39,066 nt of DNA from Segetibacter sp. (GCA_028288485.1 JAQBNO010000018.1:1-39066); one strand, 5' to 3'. Positions 7,810 through 16,821 are shown, numbered from the stretch's first letter. Numbers and translations are program-made. Notes: generated from the sequence alone by a model not told the origin.

Positions 7810-8673
7810 CTACAAATCTTCCCCGTTTCCGAACTTCCCGTTTTTCATATCCTCGTAAGCTTGTTGAATTTCTTCGCGGGTGTTCATTACGAAGGGTCCG
7901 TACGCAAAGAAAGGTTCGTGGAATGGGGTTGCGTAGCCAAATAAAATAATAGCATCTGTTGTTGCTTTCATTTCAATCATCTGTCCGTCGTGATTGAATT
8001 CTATTAAATGGTGTATTCGCGCATCATCTCCATTAACCTTTATTTCGCCCTTTACTATATAGAGGAAAACGTTTTGTTCTTTTGGGATTTTAATATCAAA
8101 CTTTCCACCTTCTTTAAAATCAATAAACGAAAGGTGAATGTCGGTGAGTGGCTCAAACGCACCTTGTACCCCGTTCCAGTTTCCCGAAACAATATGAGCT
8201 TTTACCTTTTCATGGTCATATTTTGCAACAGGAATATCTTCTGCCTGTAGCCCTATATATTTTGGTAGCGTCAGCTTATGCTTTGCAGGAAGGTTAATCC
8301 ACAATTGTAAAATTTCAAGTGGTCCGCCCTGCGCTTTAAATTCAGGTGAAGATACTTCTGCATGTATTAGCCCGCTTCCGGCTGTCATCCATTGTACGCC
8401 TCCTTTTTTAATTACACTTACCATTCCTGTACTGTCTTTATGGGTAAGATCTCCCTCTAAAATAAAGGTGACTGTTTCAAAGCCCCTGTGGGGGTGCGGA
8501 CCAAAGGGTAAACCAGCGTTATGAGGAAGGTACTCCTGCCAGCCATGATGATTTAGAAAGATAAACGGATCGAGCATATTCATTGGAACAGTAGGTGTTG
8601 GCATTGCACGGTAAGTTACCAGGTCTGCTATAGGCTCGTATATCGCTTTATGTTTGGCTTTAATTGTTCTCAT
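7810..8673 (-). CDS. Pirin family protein
   Basis: 287 residues with a bicupin fold expected. The N-terminal cupin carries the metal-binding His and Glu residues: H60 and H62 in GPHPHRGFETVT, and H104 and E106 in SGLIHAEVS. The family-typical MLDPFIFLNHHG lies near residue 33, and a second cupin with LQLWINLPAKHKL follows. Bacterial pirins include quercetin 2,3-dioxygenases and redox-responsive proteins; the substrate cannot be told from sequence. It is cytoplasmic, with no signal peptide. It is a single-gene unit converging on the baeRF3-like gene. Confidence 0.9.
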   Translation of the reverse strand: MRTIKAKHKAIYEPIADLVTYRAMPTPTVPMNMLDPFIFLNHHGWQEYLPHNAGLPFGPHPHRGFETVTFILEGDLTHKDSTGMVSVIKKGGVQWMTAGSGLIHAEVSSPEFKAQGGPLEILQLWINLPAKHKLTLPKYIGLQAEDIPVAKYDHEKVKAHIVSGNWNGVQGAFEPLTDIHLSFIDFKEGGKFDIKIPKEQNVFLYIVKGEIKVNGDDARIHHLIEFNHDGQMIEMKATTDAIILFGYATPFHEPFFAYGPFVMNTREEIQQAYEDMKNGKFGNGEDL

Positions 8674-8827
8674 ATGTTTGGATTATTTTAATCATGAAGT
8701 GTAATTGCAATACTGATATTATTTTGAAAAGGAACCGTAAAAGTAAAGAAAGATGATGTAGTCTAACTTATAGTTGACTAGTAAAATTGTTTGAAATGGT
8801 TTTGAAACGGTGCTATGAAACGATAGG

Positions 8828-8850
8828 GTACAAGTGAGTGACACAACCGG
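8828..8850 (+). repeat. Interspersed repeat copy 6 (GAGTGACACAAC subfamily)
   Basis: Core GTACAAGTGAGTG then ACACAACCGG, preceded by GTGCTATGAAACGATAG like the copy at 38665. It runs into a small inverted repeat, AACCGGC (8845-8851) with GCCGGTT (8871-8877). Confidence 0.7.
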
Positions 8851-8980
8851 CGTAGCTACAAGTTGGTGTGGCCGGTTACCAAAAAATTCTCCTGCTAACC
8901 ACAATCGAACCTGCAATTGTTATTAGGGTTAAACAAAAGAAGTAATCCTTTGTTCATTCAACTAATTTGTAGGTTCTTTA

Positions 8981-8988
8981 TAAGTTTG
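8981..8988 (+). promoter_or_regulatory. Candidate -7 element for M13 peptidase gene
   Basis: TAAGTTTG matches the Bacteroidota -7 consensus TAnnTTTG and sits 51 bases before the ATG. No TTTG-type -33 box is found at the normal distance, so the promoter is only partly supported. Confidence 0.4.
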
Positions 8989-9039
8989 TAGCAAAGTCTA
9001 CTACACCTAGTGATTGCATAAAACCTGTAAACTCTATTA

Positions 9040-11070
9040 ATGAAAACTTCCTGTGTGTTTTTAGTATGTTTCGGCATTTTTTTTACTGCATGTAAAAGCG
9101 ATTCAACGTCAAACAATCAACCTGATTTTTTGGCAAAAAATATTGATACCACTGTTGATCCCGGCAGCAATTTTTTTGATTATGCAGTGGGTAACTGGGC
9201 AAAGAATACACCAATACCGGAAGAGGAAAGCGCGTGGGGAATAGGCAATTTGGTTCAGGAAGAGATATATGCCAGACTAAGAAAAATAAATGAAGCCGCT
9301 GCAGATAAGAAATCAACAAATGGGGTAGAGCAAAAAATTGGTGATTTCTGGTATAGTGGAATGGATACTTTGTCGATAGAAAAACAAGGTCTGCAACCAC
9401 TGACTGCTGATTTTGAAAGGATCGAAAAAATGCAGTCAGTTAATGATATAGTAAACCTTGCGGCTGCGTTTCATAAAAAAGGGATTGCAGTACTATTTAG
9501 TGATTATGTGTCGCAGGACGACAAGAACAGCGAAGTATACGCTTACCAGATGTCGCAAGGTGGACTGGGGATGCCCAACCGAGATTATTATTTCAATACC
9601 GACGAAAGAACCGACGGCGTTCGTAAGGCCTATAATAACTACCTGGTTAAATCCTTCATGCAATTGGGGAACGACAGTGTTGCAGCGATTAAAAATGCAA
9701 AAGCTGTCTACGATCTTGAAACAAGGTTAGCAGAATCGAGCCGCAAACTTGCAGACCTAAGGGATCCGTATAAAAACTATCATAAAATAGCCGTAAGCGG
9801 CCTAACTAAGTTATCATCGAACATTGATTGGCCCGCTTACTTCAAAAACGTAAATGTTTCAAAAGTTGATTCAGTTATAGTTGGTCAACCGGAATTTTAT
9901 ACCGCGTTAAATAAAGAGCTTAAAAGCACAGGTATTGAGGACTGGAAAAATTATTTTAGATTTCATCTGGTGTATAATAGTGCTCCTTACCTCGATAAAA
10001 AAACCTTTAATAACTACTTTGATTTCCGAAGGAGTTTATCAGGAGCTAAAGCTCCCCGTCCACGATGGAAAAGAGTTATAGATGCTGAAGAAGATGCCAT
10101 GGGAGAGGCGCTTGGGCAAATATTTGTAAAAGAATATTTTAATGAAAAGGCAAAGAAACGTTATTCCGACCTTGTTGAGAATGTAAGAGACGCATACAAG
10201 GAAAGAATAAAACAATTGACGTGGATGAGCGACAGCACCAAGGAAAAAGCGTTGCATAAATTAAATAAGATCAGTAAAAAGGTCGGCTATCCGGAGAAGT
10301 GGAAAGACTTTAGTGCATTGAAAATTGATCGTGGTCCTTTTATACTAAACGTTCAAAGAGCAGATGAGTGGTGGCACAATTACATGATCAATAAACTGGG
10401 TAAACCTGTTGACCGGGATGAGTGGGAGATGACTCCTCAAACCTATAATGCATACTACAATCCGAGTAATAATGAAATTGTGTTACCTGCCGGTATTTTT
10501 GCTGTTCCGGGAATGCGTGATGAAGACCTGGATGATGCGTTTGTTTATGGTTACGCCGGAGCTTCCACCATTGGCCATGAAATAACACATGGATTTGATG
10601 ACCAGGGAAGGCAATACGATGAAAAGGGAAACCTGCACAACTGGTGGGCCGCGAGTGATGAAAAACAGTTTTCTCAAAGGGCAAAGAGCATAATAAAACA
10701 GTTTAATGAATTTAACCCGGTTGATACTCTGCATATAAATGGAGATGCGACACAAGGAGAGAATATTGCCGACCTGGGAGGAATCGTATTAGGACTGGAT
10801 GCATTTAAAAAAACCGACGCGTACAAAAGTGATAAAAAGATAGGCGGGTTAACTCCACTTCAACGATATTTTTTAGGTTACGCTTACGGGTGGATGTATC
10901 AAACGCGGAAGGAAAGATTAGCGAACCTCGTTATGACTGATGTTCACGCTCCGGCAAGAGAACGTGTAAACGGACCAATGGTAAATGTGCCTGAATTTTA
11001 TGAAGCTTTTAATATAAGACCGTCCGGGAAGATGTACAGGGCCGATAGTTTAAGAGTGCGAATCTGGTAA
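9040..11070 (+). CDS. M13 family metallopeptidase lipoprotein (PepO/neprilysin-like)
   Basis: 676-residue zinc endopeptidase of the neprilysin family, probably acting in the periplasm or outer envelope. A lipoprotein signal peptide ends in FFTAC with C18 as the predicted lipidated residue. The N-terminal M13 domain begins at NIDTTVDPGSNFFDYAVGNW. The C-terminal catalytic domain has the zinc motif HEITH at residues 513-517 within TIGHEITHGFDDQGRQYD, the third ligand in ENIADLGG (E574), and the preceding NAYYNPSNNEIVLPAGI. The family C-terminal ending near VRIW is present, so the gene appears complete. It converges with the membrane-protein gene ending at 11110. Confidence 0.95.
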   Translation: MKTSCVFLVCFGIFFTACKSDSTSNNQPDFLAKNIDTTVDPGSNFFDYAVGNWAKNTPIPEEESAWGIGNLVQEEIYARLRKINEAAADKKSTNGVEQKIGDFWYSGMDTLSIEKQGLQPLTADFERIEKMQSVNDIVNLAAAFHKKGIAVLFSDYVSQDDKNSEVYAYQMSQGGLGMPNRDYYFNTDERTDGVRKAYNNYLVKSFMQLGNDSVAAIKNAKAVYDLETRLAESSRKLADLRDPYKNYHKIAVSGLTKLSSNIDWPAYFKNVNVSKVDSVIVGQPEFYTALNKELKSTGIEDWKNYFRFHLVYNSAPYLDKKTFNNYFDFRRSLSGAKAPRPRWKRVIDAEEDAMGEALGQIFVKEYFNEKAKKRYSDLVENVRDAYKERIKQLTWMSDSTKEKALHKLNKISKKVGYPEKWKDFSALKIDRGPFILNVQRADEWWHNYMINKLGKPVDRDEWEMTPQTYNAYYNPSNNEIVLPAGIFAVPGMRDEDLDDAFVYGYAGASTIGHEITHGFDDQGRQYDEKGNLHNWWAASDEKQFSQRAKSIIKQFNEFNPVDTLHINGDATQGENIADLGGIVLGLDAFKKTDAYKSDKKIGGLTPLQRYFLGYAYGWMYQTRKERLANLVMTDVHAPARERVNGPMVNVPEFYEAFNIRPSGKMYRADSLRVRIW

Positions 11071-11109
11071 AAAGCCAGTGAAAACCTGGAAGTTACTATA
11101 GTTGATTAC

Positions 11110-11676
11110 CTACGATTGCTCGTTATTATTCGAGCTATTTATACAACGTCGGCAAAACTCGTTAAATTCGTTTTCAATGTCTTTAGTCACATATCCTTCA
11201 ATCTCTTTTTGGATAAGTTGATTATTTTTTTGGTCTATGGTAATGATGCCGTCTTTTATAACAGCATTGTTAATTTCAGTCCAGTTTAGAACTTTCCTGG
11301 GAAAGGTGTTGAAAGAGACCTCAGCTTCTGAAAACCCTATTTCCTGCGGAAATTTTACTTGTTTTTCCAAAAGGCCTGCAATGGCATACAAAATACCCAT
11401 CCATAAATTTGTTTTCGGTCCTAGCAGCCAACCTGCTGCTGCAGCAAATAATCCAAGCCTGTAAAATGCTACTCCCTTCTTGCTTTTTCTATAGAAAGTG
11501 TATGCCCATGCCAGAAGAATTGCAGGAATGATAACCAGGTAAACAATACCGCTTTTGGGAAAATGGTAATAAAAAAAACCAAAAGCCAGGATAGCAAAGA
11601 TGTACATTAACTGGCTTACCTGGTCCACGAACCGGTAGTCGGGTTTCTTTAATGTAATTAGGAAATCGTAGACCAT
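11110..11676 (-). CDS. Conserved membrane protein, second gene after agmatinase
   Basis: 188 residues. Up to four hydrophobic segments in the first 110 residues (LMYIFAILAFGFFYYHF, IVYLVIIPAILLAWAYTFY, LGLFAAAAGWLLG, LWMGILYAIAGLL) are followed by a soluble tail that reads like a PH-like strand pattern (SFNTFPRKVLNWTEINNAVIKDGIITI) and ends in a polar helix. I do not recognise a named family. Its ATG follows the agmatinase stop codon with no spacing (TAAATG), so the two are almost certainly translated from one mRNA; a functional link is not evident. Confidence 0.75.
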   Translation of the reverse strand: MVYDFLITLKKPDYRFVDQVSQLMYIFAILAFGFFYYHFPKSGIVYLVIIPAILLAWAYTFYRKSKKGVAFYRLGLFAAAAGWLLGPKTNLWMGILYAIAGLLEKQVKFPQEIGFSEAEVSFNTFPRKVLNWTEINNAVIKDGIITIDQKNNQLIQKEIEGYVTKDIENEFNEFCRRCINSSNNNEQS

Positions 11677-12720
11677 TTAACTGTTACTCTTAACCATTAG
11701 ATTACATAATTTAAATAAAAGCCGTGCCGCAACATTCGCGTCTATGCCGCCCTCACCAACTCCTACTTCAACTAAATCGAATCCTATTAGCTTCCTGCCG
11801 CTGTCAATTACCTTTCTGAATAAATAAACTACTTGTTCTGCTTCAAATCCGCCGGCAACAGGAGTTCCGGTATTAGGAGATAATTTTGGATCTAAGCCGT
11901 CGATATCGAAACTTATATACACCTGTTCAGGTAACTTTTCTACTATTTCATCTACAATATTCTTCCAGGTCTCCCCTTCGAACTGCCTTTCTTTAATGTC
12001 GCGGTCGAAGTATGTTACAATACGCTCATTGTTATCCTGTACATATTGAAATTCATCTTCTCCATAATCTCTTACACCAACCTGTATGAGTTTCTGCAAT
12101 TCAGGAATTTCGTTTAATGCATTATACATTATAGAAGCATGGCTGTAATTGAAGTCTTCATAAGAGATGCGAAGATCGCAATGTGCATCTACCTGTAAAA
12201 TGCCGAAATTGCCGTACTTCTCGGCAATTGCTTTGAAATAACCTAAAGGTGTACTGTGGTCGCCGCCAATAATACCAACAAGTTTTCCTTTATCCAACAG
12301 CGCCTTGGTTTGTTCGTACACCCAGGTGTTTAACAAGAGACTTCCCTCGTTGATATCTTTAAGGCTTTTGCACATAAACTTATTTGCCTGTACATCGTCA
12401 CCTTTTGAGATGTAGTCAATATATAATTCTGCCTCTTTTCTTAAATAATCACTCTTCAGCAAGATCTTTTTATCAATGGCTTTCATAAAAAAACCATTTC
12501 TCCACCCATCCTTTAAATCAGGGTCAAAAAGGTCGACTTGTAAACTGGCTTTAAAAATTTGTTCTGCTGCGCGAGATGTGCCTGCACCAAAACTTACAGT
12601 AACCTCCCATGGCACAGGTAACAAAACTACTTTCGCATCCTCTTCTGTAAAGGGTAATCCGAAAATGTTATTATTTGGGTTACCGGCCAGGTTAGGATCG
12701 AATTGTGATAAATCTACCAT
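11677..12720 (-). CDS. Agmatinase/arginase family ureohydrolase
   Basis: 347 residues, with a binuclear manganese hydrolase fold. The metal-binding motifs are complete: GGDHS (152-156), DAHCD (178-182) and SFDIDGLDP (270-278). An N-terminal extension and an insertion near residues 60-110 lengthen it compared with compact agmatinases, as in the agmatinase-like group of Bacteroidota. Likely substrates are agmatine, arginine or another guanidino compound; the exact one cannot be settled from sequence. It is cytoplasmic and the first gene of a two-gene unit with the membrane protein downstream. Confidence 0.85.
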   Translation of the reverse strand: MVDLSQFDPNLAGNPNNNIFGLPFTEEDAKVVLLPVPWEVTVSFGAGTSRAAEQIFKASLQVDLFDPDLKDGWRNGFFMKAIDKKILLKSDYLRKEAELYIDYISKGDDVQANKFMCKSLKDINEGSLLLNTWVYEQTKALLDKGKLVGIIGGDHSTPLGYFKAIAEKYGNFGILQVDAHCDLRISYEDFNYSHASIMYNALNEIPELQKLIQVGVRDYGEDEFQYVQDNNERIVTYFDRDIKERQFEGETWKNIVDEIVEKLPEQVYISFDIDGLDPKLSPNTGTPVAGGFEAEQVVYLFRKVIDSGRKLIGFDLVEVGVGEGGIDANVAARLLFKLCNLMVKSNS

Positions 12721-12895
12721 AGTTATTATTAAAGCGATGCAAGTTAGACATTTGACGGTTGTAAAAAGCGTTGATTACTACTTCATTAAAATCTTAACAT
12801 TCAGGAGTATCTGGCAGCCTTTTAAGAAAACGAACCAGAGATAAAGCCGTAATTCTCTACTCTTAACGATCGGTGCTGCTCGAAGATTTGCCGTT

Positions 12896-12916
12896 GACGT
12901 GAGTGACACAACAATG
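12896..12916 (+). repeat. Interspersed repeat copy 7 (GAGTGACACAAC subfamily, truncated core)
   Basis: GACGTGAGTGACACAACAATG matches the 3' half of the core. The GTACAAG part is reduced. GGTGCTGCTCG upstream resembles the 5' block. Confidence 0.55.
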
Positions 12917-13079
12917 CATAATATTTTTTAAATGCCCGTCCCAAAAAGCAGAAACAATTACATGAACAGCGTTTCGAAAACCTGTAACAATCAATGAAAT
13001 TTCTTCATGCTATTATTACATTCATTGTAATTAAGAATATAACTACCGGTTTTAACAATAGAAGATTGCATTCGTCATC

Positions 13080-13108
13080 TTTGTCAACCTGTTTTTAAGT
13101 TAACTTTG
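13080..13108 (+). promoter_or_regulatory. ccmE: Bacteroidota-type promoter for ccmE-ccmF
   Basis: TTTG (13080-13083) and TAACTTTG (13101-13108) match the -33 and -7 elements with a 17-nt gap. The start codon is at 13125, implying a very short 5' leader. Confidence 0.6.
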
Positions 13109-13124
13109 CAAAAATCTCCGCCGA

Positions 13125-13541
13125 ATGAAAAAGACTCATATCGTTATATTGGTTTTGATAGCTATATCTATCGCTGTTTTAATAAGCTTCATGGGCGACA
13201 TTACCACGTACGATACGGTGACTTCGGCAAAAGAAAAGCCAGGAAAATTTGTTCACCTGATTGCTAAAATGGAAAAGAACTCGATGAATTACGACCCAAT
13301 AAATAATCCTAACTATTTAACCTTTACTGCTGTTGACTCTCTGGGCAATAGTATTAAGGTGGTATATAACAATACTAAGCCTACCGACATCGAAAAAAGT
13401 GAAAGACTGGTTTTAAAAGGCAAAGTGCAGGGCGACCATTTCGAATGCCGCGATATTTTGTTGAAATGCCCGTCGAAATATAAAGACGATATGAATGCAG
13501 CTAAAAAAGAATTAGGAACTGCCGCGAATTACGAAAACTAA
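13125..13541 (+). CDS. ccmE: Cytochrome c maturation protein CcmE, Cys-type
   Basis: 138-residue heme chaperone of the system I cytochrome c maturation pathway. It has an N-terminal membrane anchor (HIVILVLIAISIAVLISFMG) and a periplasmic OB-fold domain. The heme-attachment motif, HxxxY in enterobacterial CcmE, reads C115-P-S-K-Y119 here, so the covalent ligand is expected to be Cys (the CxxxY variant known from some other bacteria and archaea). A histidine (H105) lies nearby in GDHFECRD. It is followed by ccmF after 46 bases, supporting a heme-delivery unit. The promoter lies immediately upstream. Confidence 0.85.
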   Translation: MKKTHIVILVLIAISIAVLISFMGDITTYDTVTSAKEKPGKFVHLIAKMEKNSMNYDPINNPNYLTFTAVDSLGNSIKVVYNNTKPTDIEKSERLVLKGKVQGDHFECRDILLKCPSKYKDDMNAAKKELGTAANYEN

Positions 13542-13580
13542 ATAAACAGACGAACTTACTAATAAACAGACGAACTTAAT
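13541..13580 (+). repeat. 20-bp tandem duplication between ccmE and ccmF
   Basis: AATAAACAGACGAACTTA followed by CT is repeated once at once, with only the next-to-last base changed (13541-13560 and 13561-13580). The first copy begins on the last base of the ccmE stop codon. Confidence 0.9.
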
Positions 13581-13587
13581 AGTGCTC

Positions 13588-16173
13588 ATGGAATATATTG
13601 GGGAACATTTACTGCCGGGACAAATAGGACATTTCTTTGCAATACTTTCTTTGGTGGCTTCTTTTGTGGCCACCGTTGCTTTTTTTAAGGCTACCAACAC
13701 CCGTGAAATACAGGAAAAAAATGGTTGGCTGCGTATAGCCAGGATGTCATTTCTCCTTGAAACTATTTCGGTAATTGGCTTATTTGTTACCCTTTATTAT
13801 ATTATTTCGAATCACCTTTTCGAATATAAGTACGCCTGGCAGCACAGCAGCAGGGCCCTGCAGGTAGAATATCTATTAAGCTGTTTTTGGGAAGGGCAGG
13901 AGGGAAGTTTTATGCTCTGGAGCTTCTGGCATTGTCTCTTGGGCTGGATCCTGATTTTAAAAGCAAAAACCTGGGAAGCACCTGTGATGGCAGTGGTAAG
14001 CTTTGCCCAGTTCTGCCTCGCAACGATGCTGATAGGTTTATATTTTTGGGGCGAAAAAGTGGGAAGCAGTCCGTTTGTATTGTTACGAGATGAAGGATTT
14101 TTCGATAGTGCGCCAATATTTTTGGAAGGTGGTCAGCTAAGAAAAGATTATTTATCGTTGTGGCAGGATGGTAACGGGCTTAATGCTTTGTTACAGAATT
14201 ATTGGATGGTAATTCATCCACCGGTATTGTTTTTAGGTTTTGCTTCAACTATAGTTCCGTTTGCATTTGCAATCGCAGGGTTATGGACAAAAGATCATAA
14301 AGGCTGGACTAAACCCGCCTTACCATGGGCTGCTTTTTCAACTGCCATTTTAGGTGTCGGGATAATGATGGGTGCGGCATGGGCCTATGAAAGTCTTACT
14401 TTCGGAGGTTACTGGGCGTGGGATCCCGTTGAAAATGCTTCGCTTGTTCCGTGGCTGGTGATAGTCGGAGGTTTACATACCAATCTTATTTACCGTAGCA
14501 GCGGTTATTCTCTAAAAAGTACTTACGCTTTCTATATACTTGGGTTCCTGCTTATTTTATATTCTACATTTCTTACCAGAAGCGGAGTTTTGGGAGATAC
14601 GTCTGTACACGCATTTACCGATTTAGGAATGAACGTGCAATTGTATCTTTTCCTGAATGTCTTTTTCTGGCTGCCTGCAATTGTAACGGCAAAAACAAAA
14701 AGTCATCGGCTTGCTGTTGCTGTACTCTTTGTTGCACTAAATGTTACCAGTTACTTTTTTAGCTTCTTTACGCTTGTTTCTACCATTCTTTCCATCGTCA
14801 CCTTCTTTTGGTTGATGAATAAAGACAACGAAGTACCAACCATAGTGAAGGAAGAAAATACTTATAGTCGCGAGTTCTGGATGTTTATCGGATCGCTGAT
14901 TTTCTTCCTATCGGCTTTTGTAATTATTGTTATTACTTCGCTTCCTGTCATCAATAAAATCCTAAATACCAAATGGGCCGTGGGAGAGGACCCGGAAGGA
15001 TTCCATAACCAGGTGCAAATTTTTGTGGCCATCATTATTGGTACTTTGACCGGCGTTACCCAGTACTTCAAGTATAGAAACACTACGAAGGATTATTTCC
15101 GTAAGAAGATTGCAGTTCCTGCCATAATTGCTGTAATTGCATGCGTTTGCATCGCAGTTTGGGGCGATATAAACTATGAGAAAAAAGGGCCGGGTTTCCT
15201 GATCGCTATTCATCTCGGTGTGTTTGCAGCATTGTTTGCAGTAATCGCCAACGCTTCTTATATCTGGCTGGGATTAAGGGGAAAACTGAAGGCTGCCGGC
15301 GCGTCGGTGGCTCATATCGGTTTTGGTTTATTCCTTCTGGGAATACTCATTTCTTCTTCAAAAAAATCAGTATTAAGTTATAACACTACCGGTATGTCTC
15401 CCTTAAAGATAGGAGATAAAGAAAGCCCGCTTGAAAATATAACTTTGGTAAAAGGCTTATCTACCGACATGGGCAAATACATGGTGACCTATCTAAAAGA
15501 TAGCCTAAACCCGCGGGACCGTAAACGGTATTACGAGATTAACTTTAAGAGCAAAAAAGGTGATGAACAGTTTAACGTTTATCCCGATATTATTGAGAAT
15601 AATAAAGGCGCAGAAGGTGTAACACCTAATCCTTCAGCAAAACATTATTGGGACCGCGATATTTTTACGTACCTGACTTTTTTAGGCGATCCTGAGAAAA
15701 TTAAAGCGCAGGATACTTCTACTTTCAGAAACAATAACGTTCGTATTGGCGACACGTTGTTTTATTCGAAAGGGATAATGGTGATTGACAAGGTTACGGT
15801 GAATCCGCAAAATAATAAACACAGTTTAACTGCATCTGATACAGCTATTGGCCTTGATATCTCCGTTATATCGAAAGAAGGAAACCGTTTTCAGGCCCAG
15901 CCGTTATTGCGTGTAAAAGATGGAAACGTTTATTCTATTCCTGATACTGTAATGGCGCAGAATTTAATTCTGACTTTTAACCAGGTTAAGGACCAGGCAA
16001 GTGGTTTGTTGGAAATGGGCGTAAAAGAAAGTACGTCAGTTCTCGACTTTGTTACCCTTAAAGCCTATGAATTTCCTTTTATAAATGTTCTGTGGCTAGG
16101 TGTTGTTGTTATGGTAGTTGGAATTATAATGAGTATCGTGCAAAGGGTAAGGCAAATGAAACGAGTAGCTTGA
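13588..16173 (+). CDS. ccmF: Cytochrome c maturation heme lyase subunit CcmF/CcsA
   Basis: About 861 residues, a large polytopic inner-membrane protein of the heme-handling protein family. The tryptophan-rich WWD-type motif is visible as GGYWAWDPVENASLVPWL, and a candidate heme-coordinating His is in WMVIHPPVLFLG. More than ten membrane segments precede a periplasmic domain of about 200 residues, and a last helix (VLWLGVVVMVVGIIMSIV) closes the protein. It is predicted to receive heme from CcmE and attach it to apocytochromes. I use ATG 13588; an in-frame GTG two codons upstream is possible. It forms an operon with ccmE. Confidence 0.93.
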   Translation: MEYIGEHLLPGQIGHFFAILSLVASFVATVAFFKATNTREIQEKNGWLRIARMSFLLETISVIGLFVTLYYIISNHLFEYKYAWQHSSRALQVEYLLSCFWEGQEGSFMLWSFWHCLLGWILILKAKTWEAPVMAVVSFAQFCLATMLIGLYFWGEKVGSSPFVLLRDEGFFDSAPIFLEGGQLRKDYLSLWQDGNGLNALLQNYWMVIHPPVLFLGFASTIVPFAFAIAGLWTKDHKGWTKPALPWAAFSTAILGVGIMMGAAWAYESLTFGGYWAWDPVENASLVPWLVIVGGLHTNLIYRSSGYSLKSTYAFYILGFLLILYSTFLTRSGVLGDTSVHAFTDLGMNVQLYLFLNVFFWLPAIVTAKTKSHRLAVAVLFVALNVTSYFFSFFTLVSTILSIVTFFWLMNKDNEVPTIVKEENTYSREFWMFIGSLIFFLSAFVIIVITSLPVINKILNTKWAVGEDPEGFHNQVQIFVAIIIGTLTGVTQYFKYRNTTKDYFRKKIAVPAIIAVIACVCIAVWGDINYEKKGPGFLIAIHLGVFAALFAVIANASYIWLGLRGKLKAAGASVAHIGFGLFLLGILISSSKKSVLSYNTTGMSPLKIGDKESPLENITLVKGLSTDMGKYMVTYLKDSLNPRDRKRYYEINFKSKKGDEQFNVYPDIIENNKGAEGVTPNPSAKHYWDRDIFTYLTFLGDPEKIKAQDTSTFRNNNVRIGDTLFYSKGIMVIDKVTVNPQNNKHSLTASDTAIGLDISVISKEGNRFQAQPLLRVKDGNVYSIPDTVMAQNLILTFNQVKDQASGLLEMGVKESTSVLDFVTLKAYEFPFINVLWLGVVVMVVGIIMSIVQRVRQMKRVA

Positions 16174-16384
16174 TTCATTAAAAAGGCGTTCTGAATAAAA
16201 TCTTTATCCTGGGTGTGTACATTTTTTTTATTGAGCCACCGCCAGTAATTTTATTCAACATCGTTGTGTCACTCACTTGTACGGTCCATCTTTATTGAAC
16301 TTGATTTAGACCTGTTTAACAAGCCATCCTCGCCTCGGTTTTTGTAGGTGAAGAAGTACTAACAAGGGCAAAAACTACTTTCCC
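16174..16384. other. Intergenic stretch after ccmF with repeat
   Basis: Between ccmF and the DUF1801 remnant. Only the minus-oriented interspersed repeat at 16259-16282 is recognisable. Confidence 0.5.
16259..16282 (-). repeat. Interspersed repeat copy 8 (GAGTGACACAAC subfamily, consensus-like)
   Basis: Minus strand reads GTACAAGTGAGTG then ACACAACGATG. It is one of the two most complete cores in the window (with 38665-38688). Confidence 0.8.
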
Positions 16385-16756
16385 TTACCTGTATTGATAT
16401 ATGCTCCGGGTTTTCATGACAACATCGCTAAGCTTATTGATGTAATGCAACCTTTGCCCGTCTTGTGCTTGCCATCAGCGATGAGGTTTACAAGGTGTAA
16501 TGATCAATTTGCTTTACCCGGGGAAAAGCCGATTTTTAACCAATCGACTTCCCTACCTGTAGCAGGGCTTTTATATCGTACATTTCCAAACGCGCGTCAT
16601 TGAGGTACCCCATATTTTTGGTTCTTCCTTCGCGGCTCTACTTATCATTTTAAGTATACTGCTGCTGTCATCTCGCTTTTGTTCATCCTCAATCGCTACA
16701 TTGAAATCGCCAGGACTTGAAGCAGTCTGCTTAGTCTTAATTTCTACTACTTTACT
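16385..16756 (-). pseudogene. Broken DUF1801 (YdhG-like) gene
   Basis: Translating the minus strand in pieces recovers most of a DUF1801 protein. The first piece has IEDEQKRDDSSSILKM and EEPKIWGTSM. After a one-base shift comes GNVRYKSPATGREVDW then KIGFSPGKAN, an in-frame TGA, then GKHKTGKG, and after another shift LHYINKLSDVVMK. The order and spacing match the family (the ILKxM..PKxWG, FSPxK and GKHKTGK..INKLSD blocks). There is no ATG at the expected start. At least two frame changes and one stop make it inactive. Family members are small cytoplasmic proteins of unclear function. It is transcribed in the same direction as the intact DUF4256 gene upstream. Confidence 0.75.
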
Positions 16757-16777
16757 CCTATAAATAGCTCTTTATTA

Positions 16778-16793
16778 ATTGGCTTCAGCCAAT
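16778..16793 (-). terminator. Small hairpin after DUF4256 gene
   Basis: ATTGGC and GCCAAT pair perfectly around a 4-nt loop, 29 bases after the DUF4256 stop codon. There is no clear T-run on the minus strand, so a terminator role is tentative. Confidence 0.25.
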
Positions 16794-16821
16794 CCAGGGT
16801 TCCCAACGAGAGCGAAAAAAA

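Larger units (their letters stand above)
8674..9039. other. Divergent intergenic region with repeat
   Basis: Between the divergent pirin and M13 peptidase genes. It holds an interspersed repeat at 8828-8850 and a TAAGTTTG box (8981-8988) that fits the Bacteroidota -7 element before the peptidase gene. No gene is seen. Confidence 0.5.
12721..13124. other. Divergent intergenic region with repeat and ccmE promoter
   Basis: Holds a diverged interspersed repeat (12896-12916) and, close to ccmE, a good -33/-7 promoter pair. No gene is seen. Confidence 0.6.

Noticed and set aside
9083-9400. 105-codon open frame antisense to the M13 peptidase gene
   Set aside because: Lies opposite a conserved coding region and has no recognisable features.
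12476-12844. 122-codon open frame antisense to the agmatinase start
   Set aside because: Mostly antisense to the conserved agmatinase N-terminus; no own family features.
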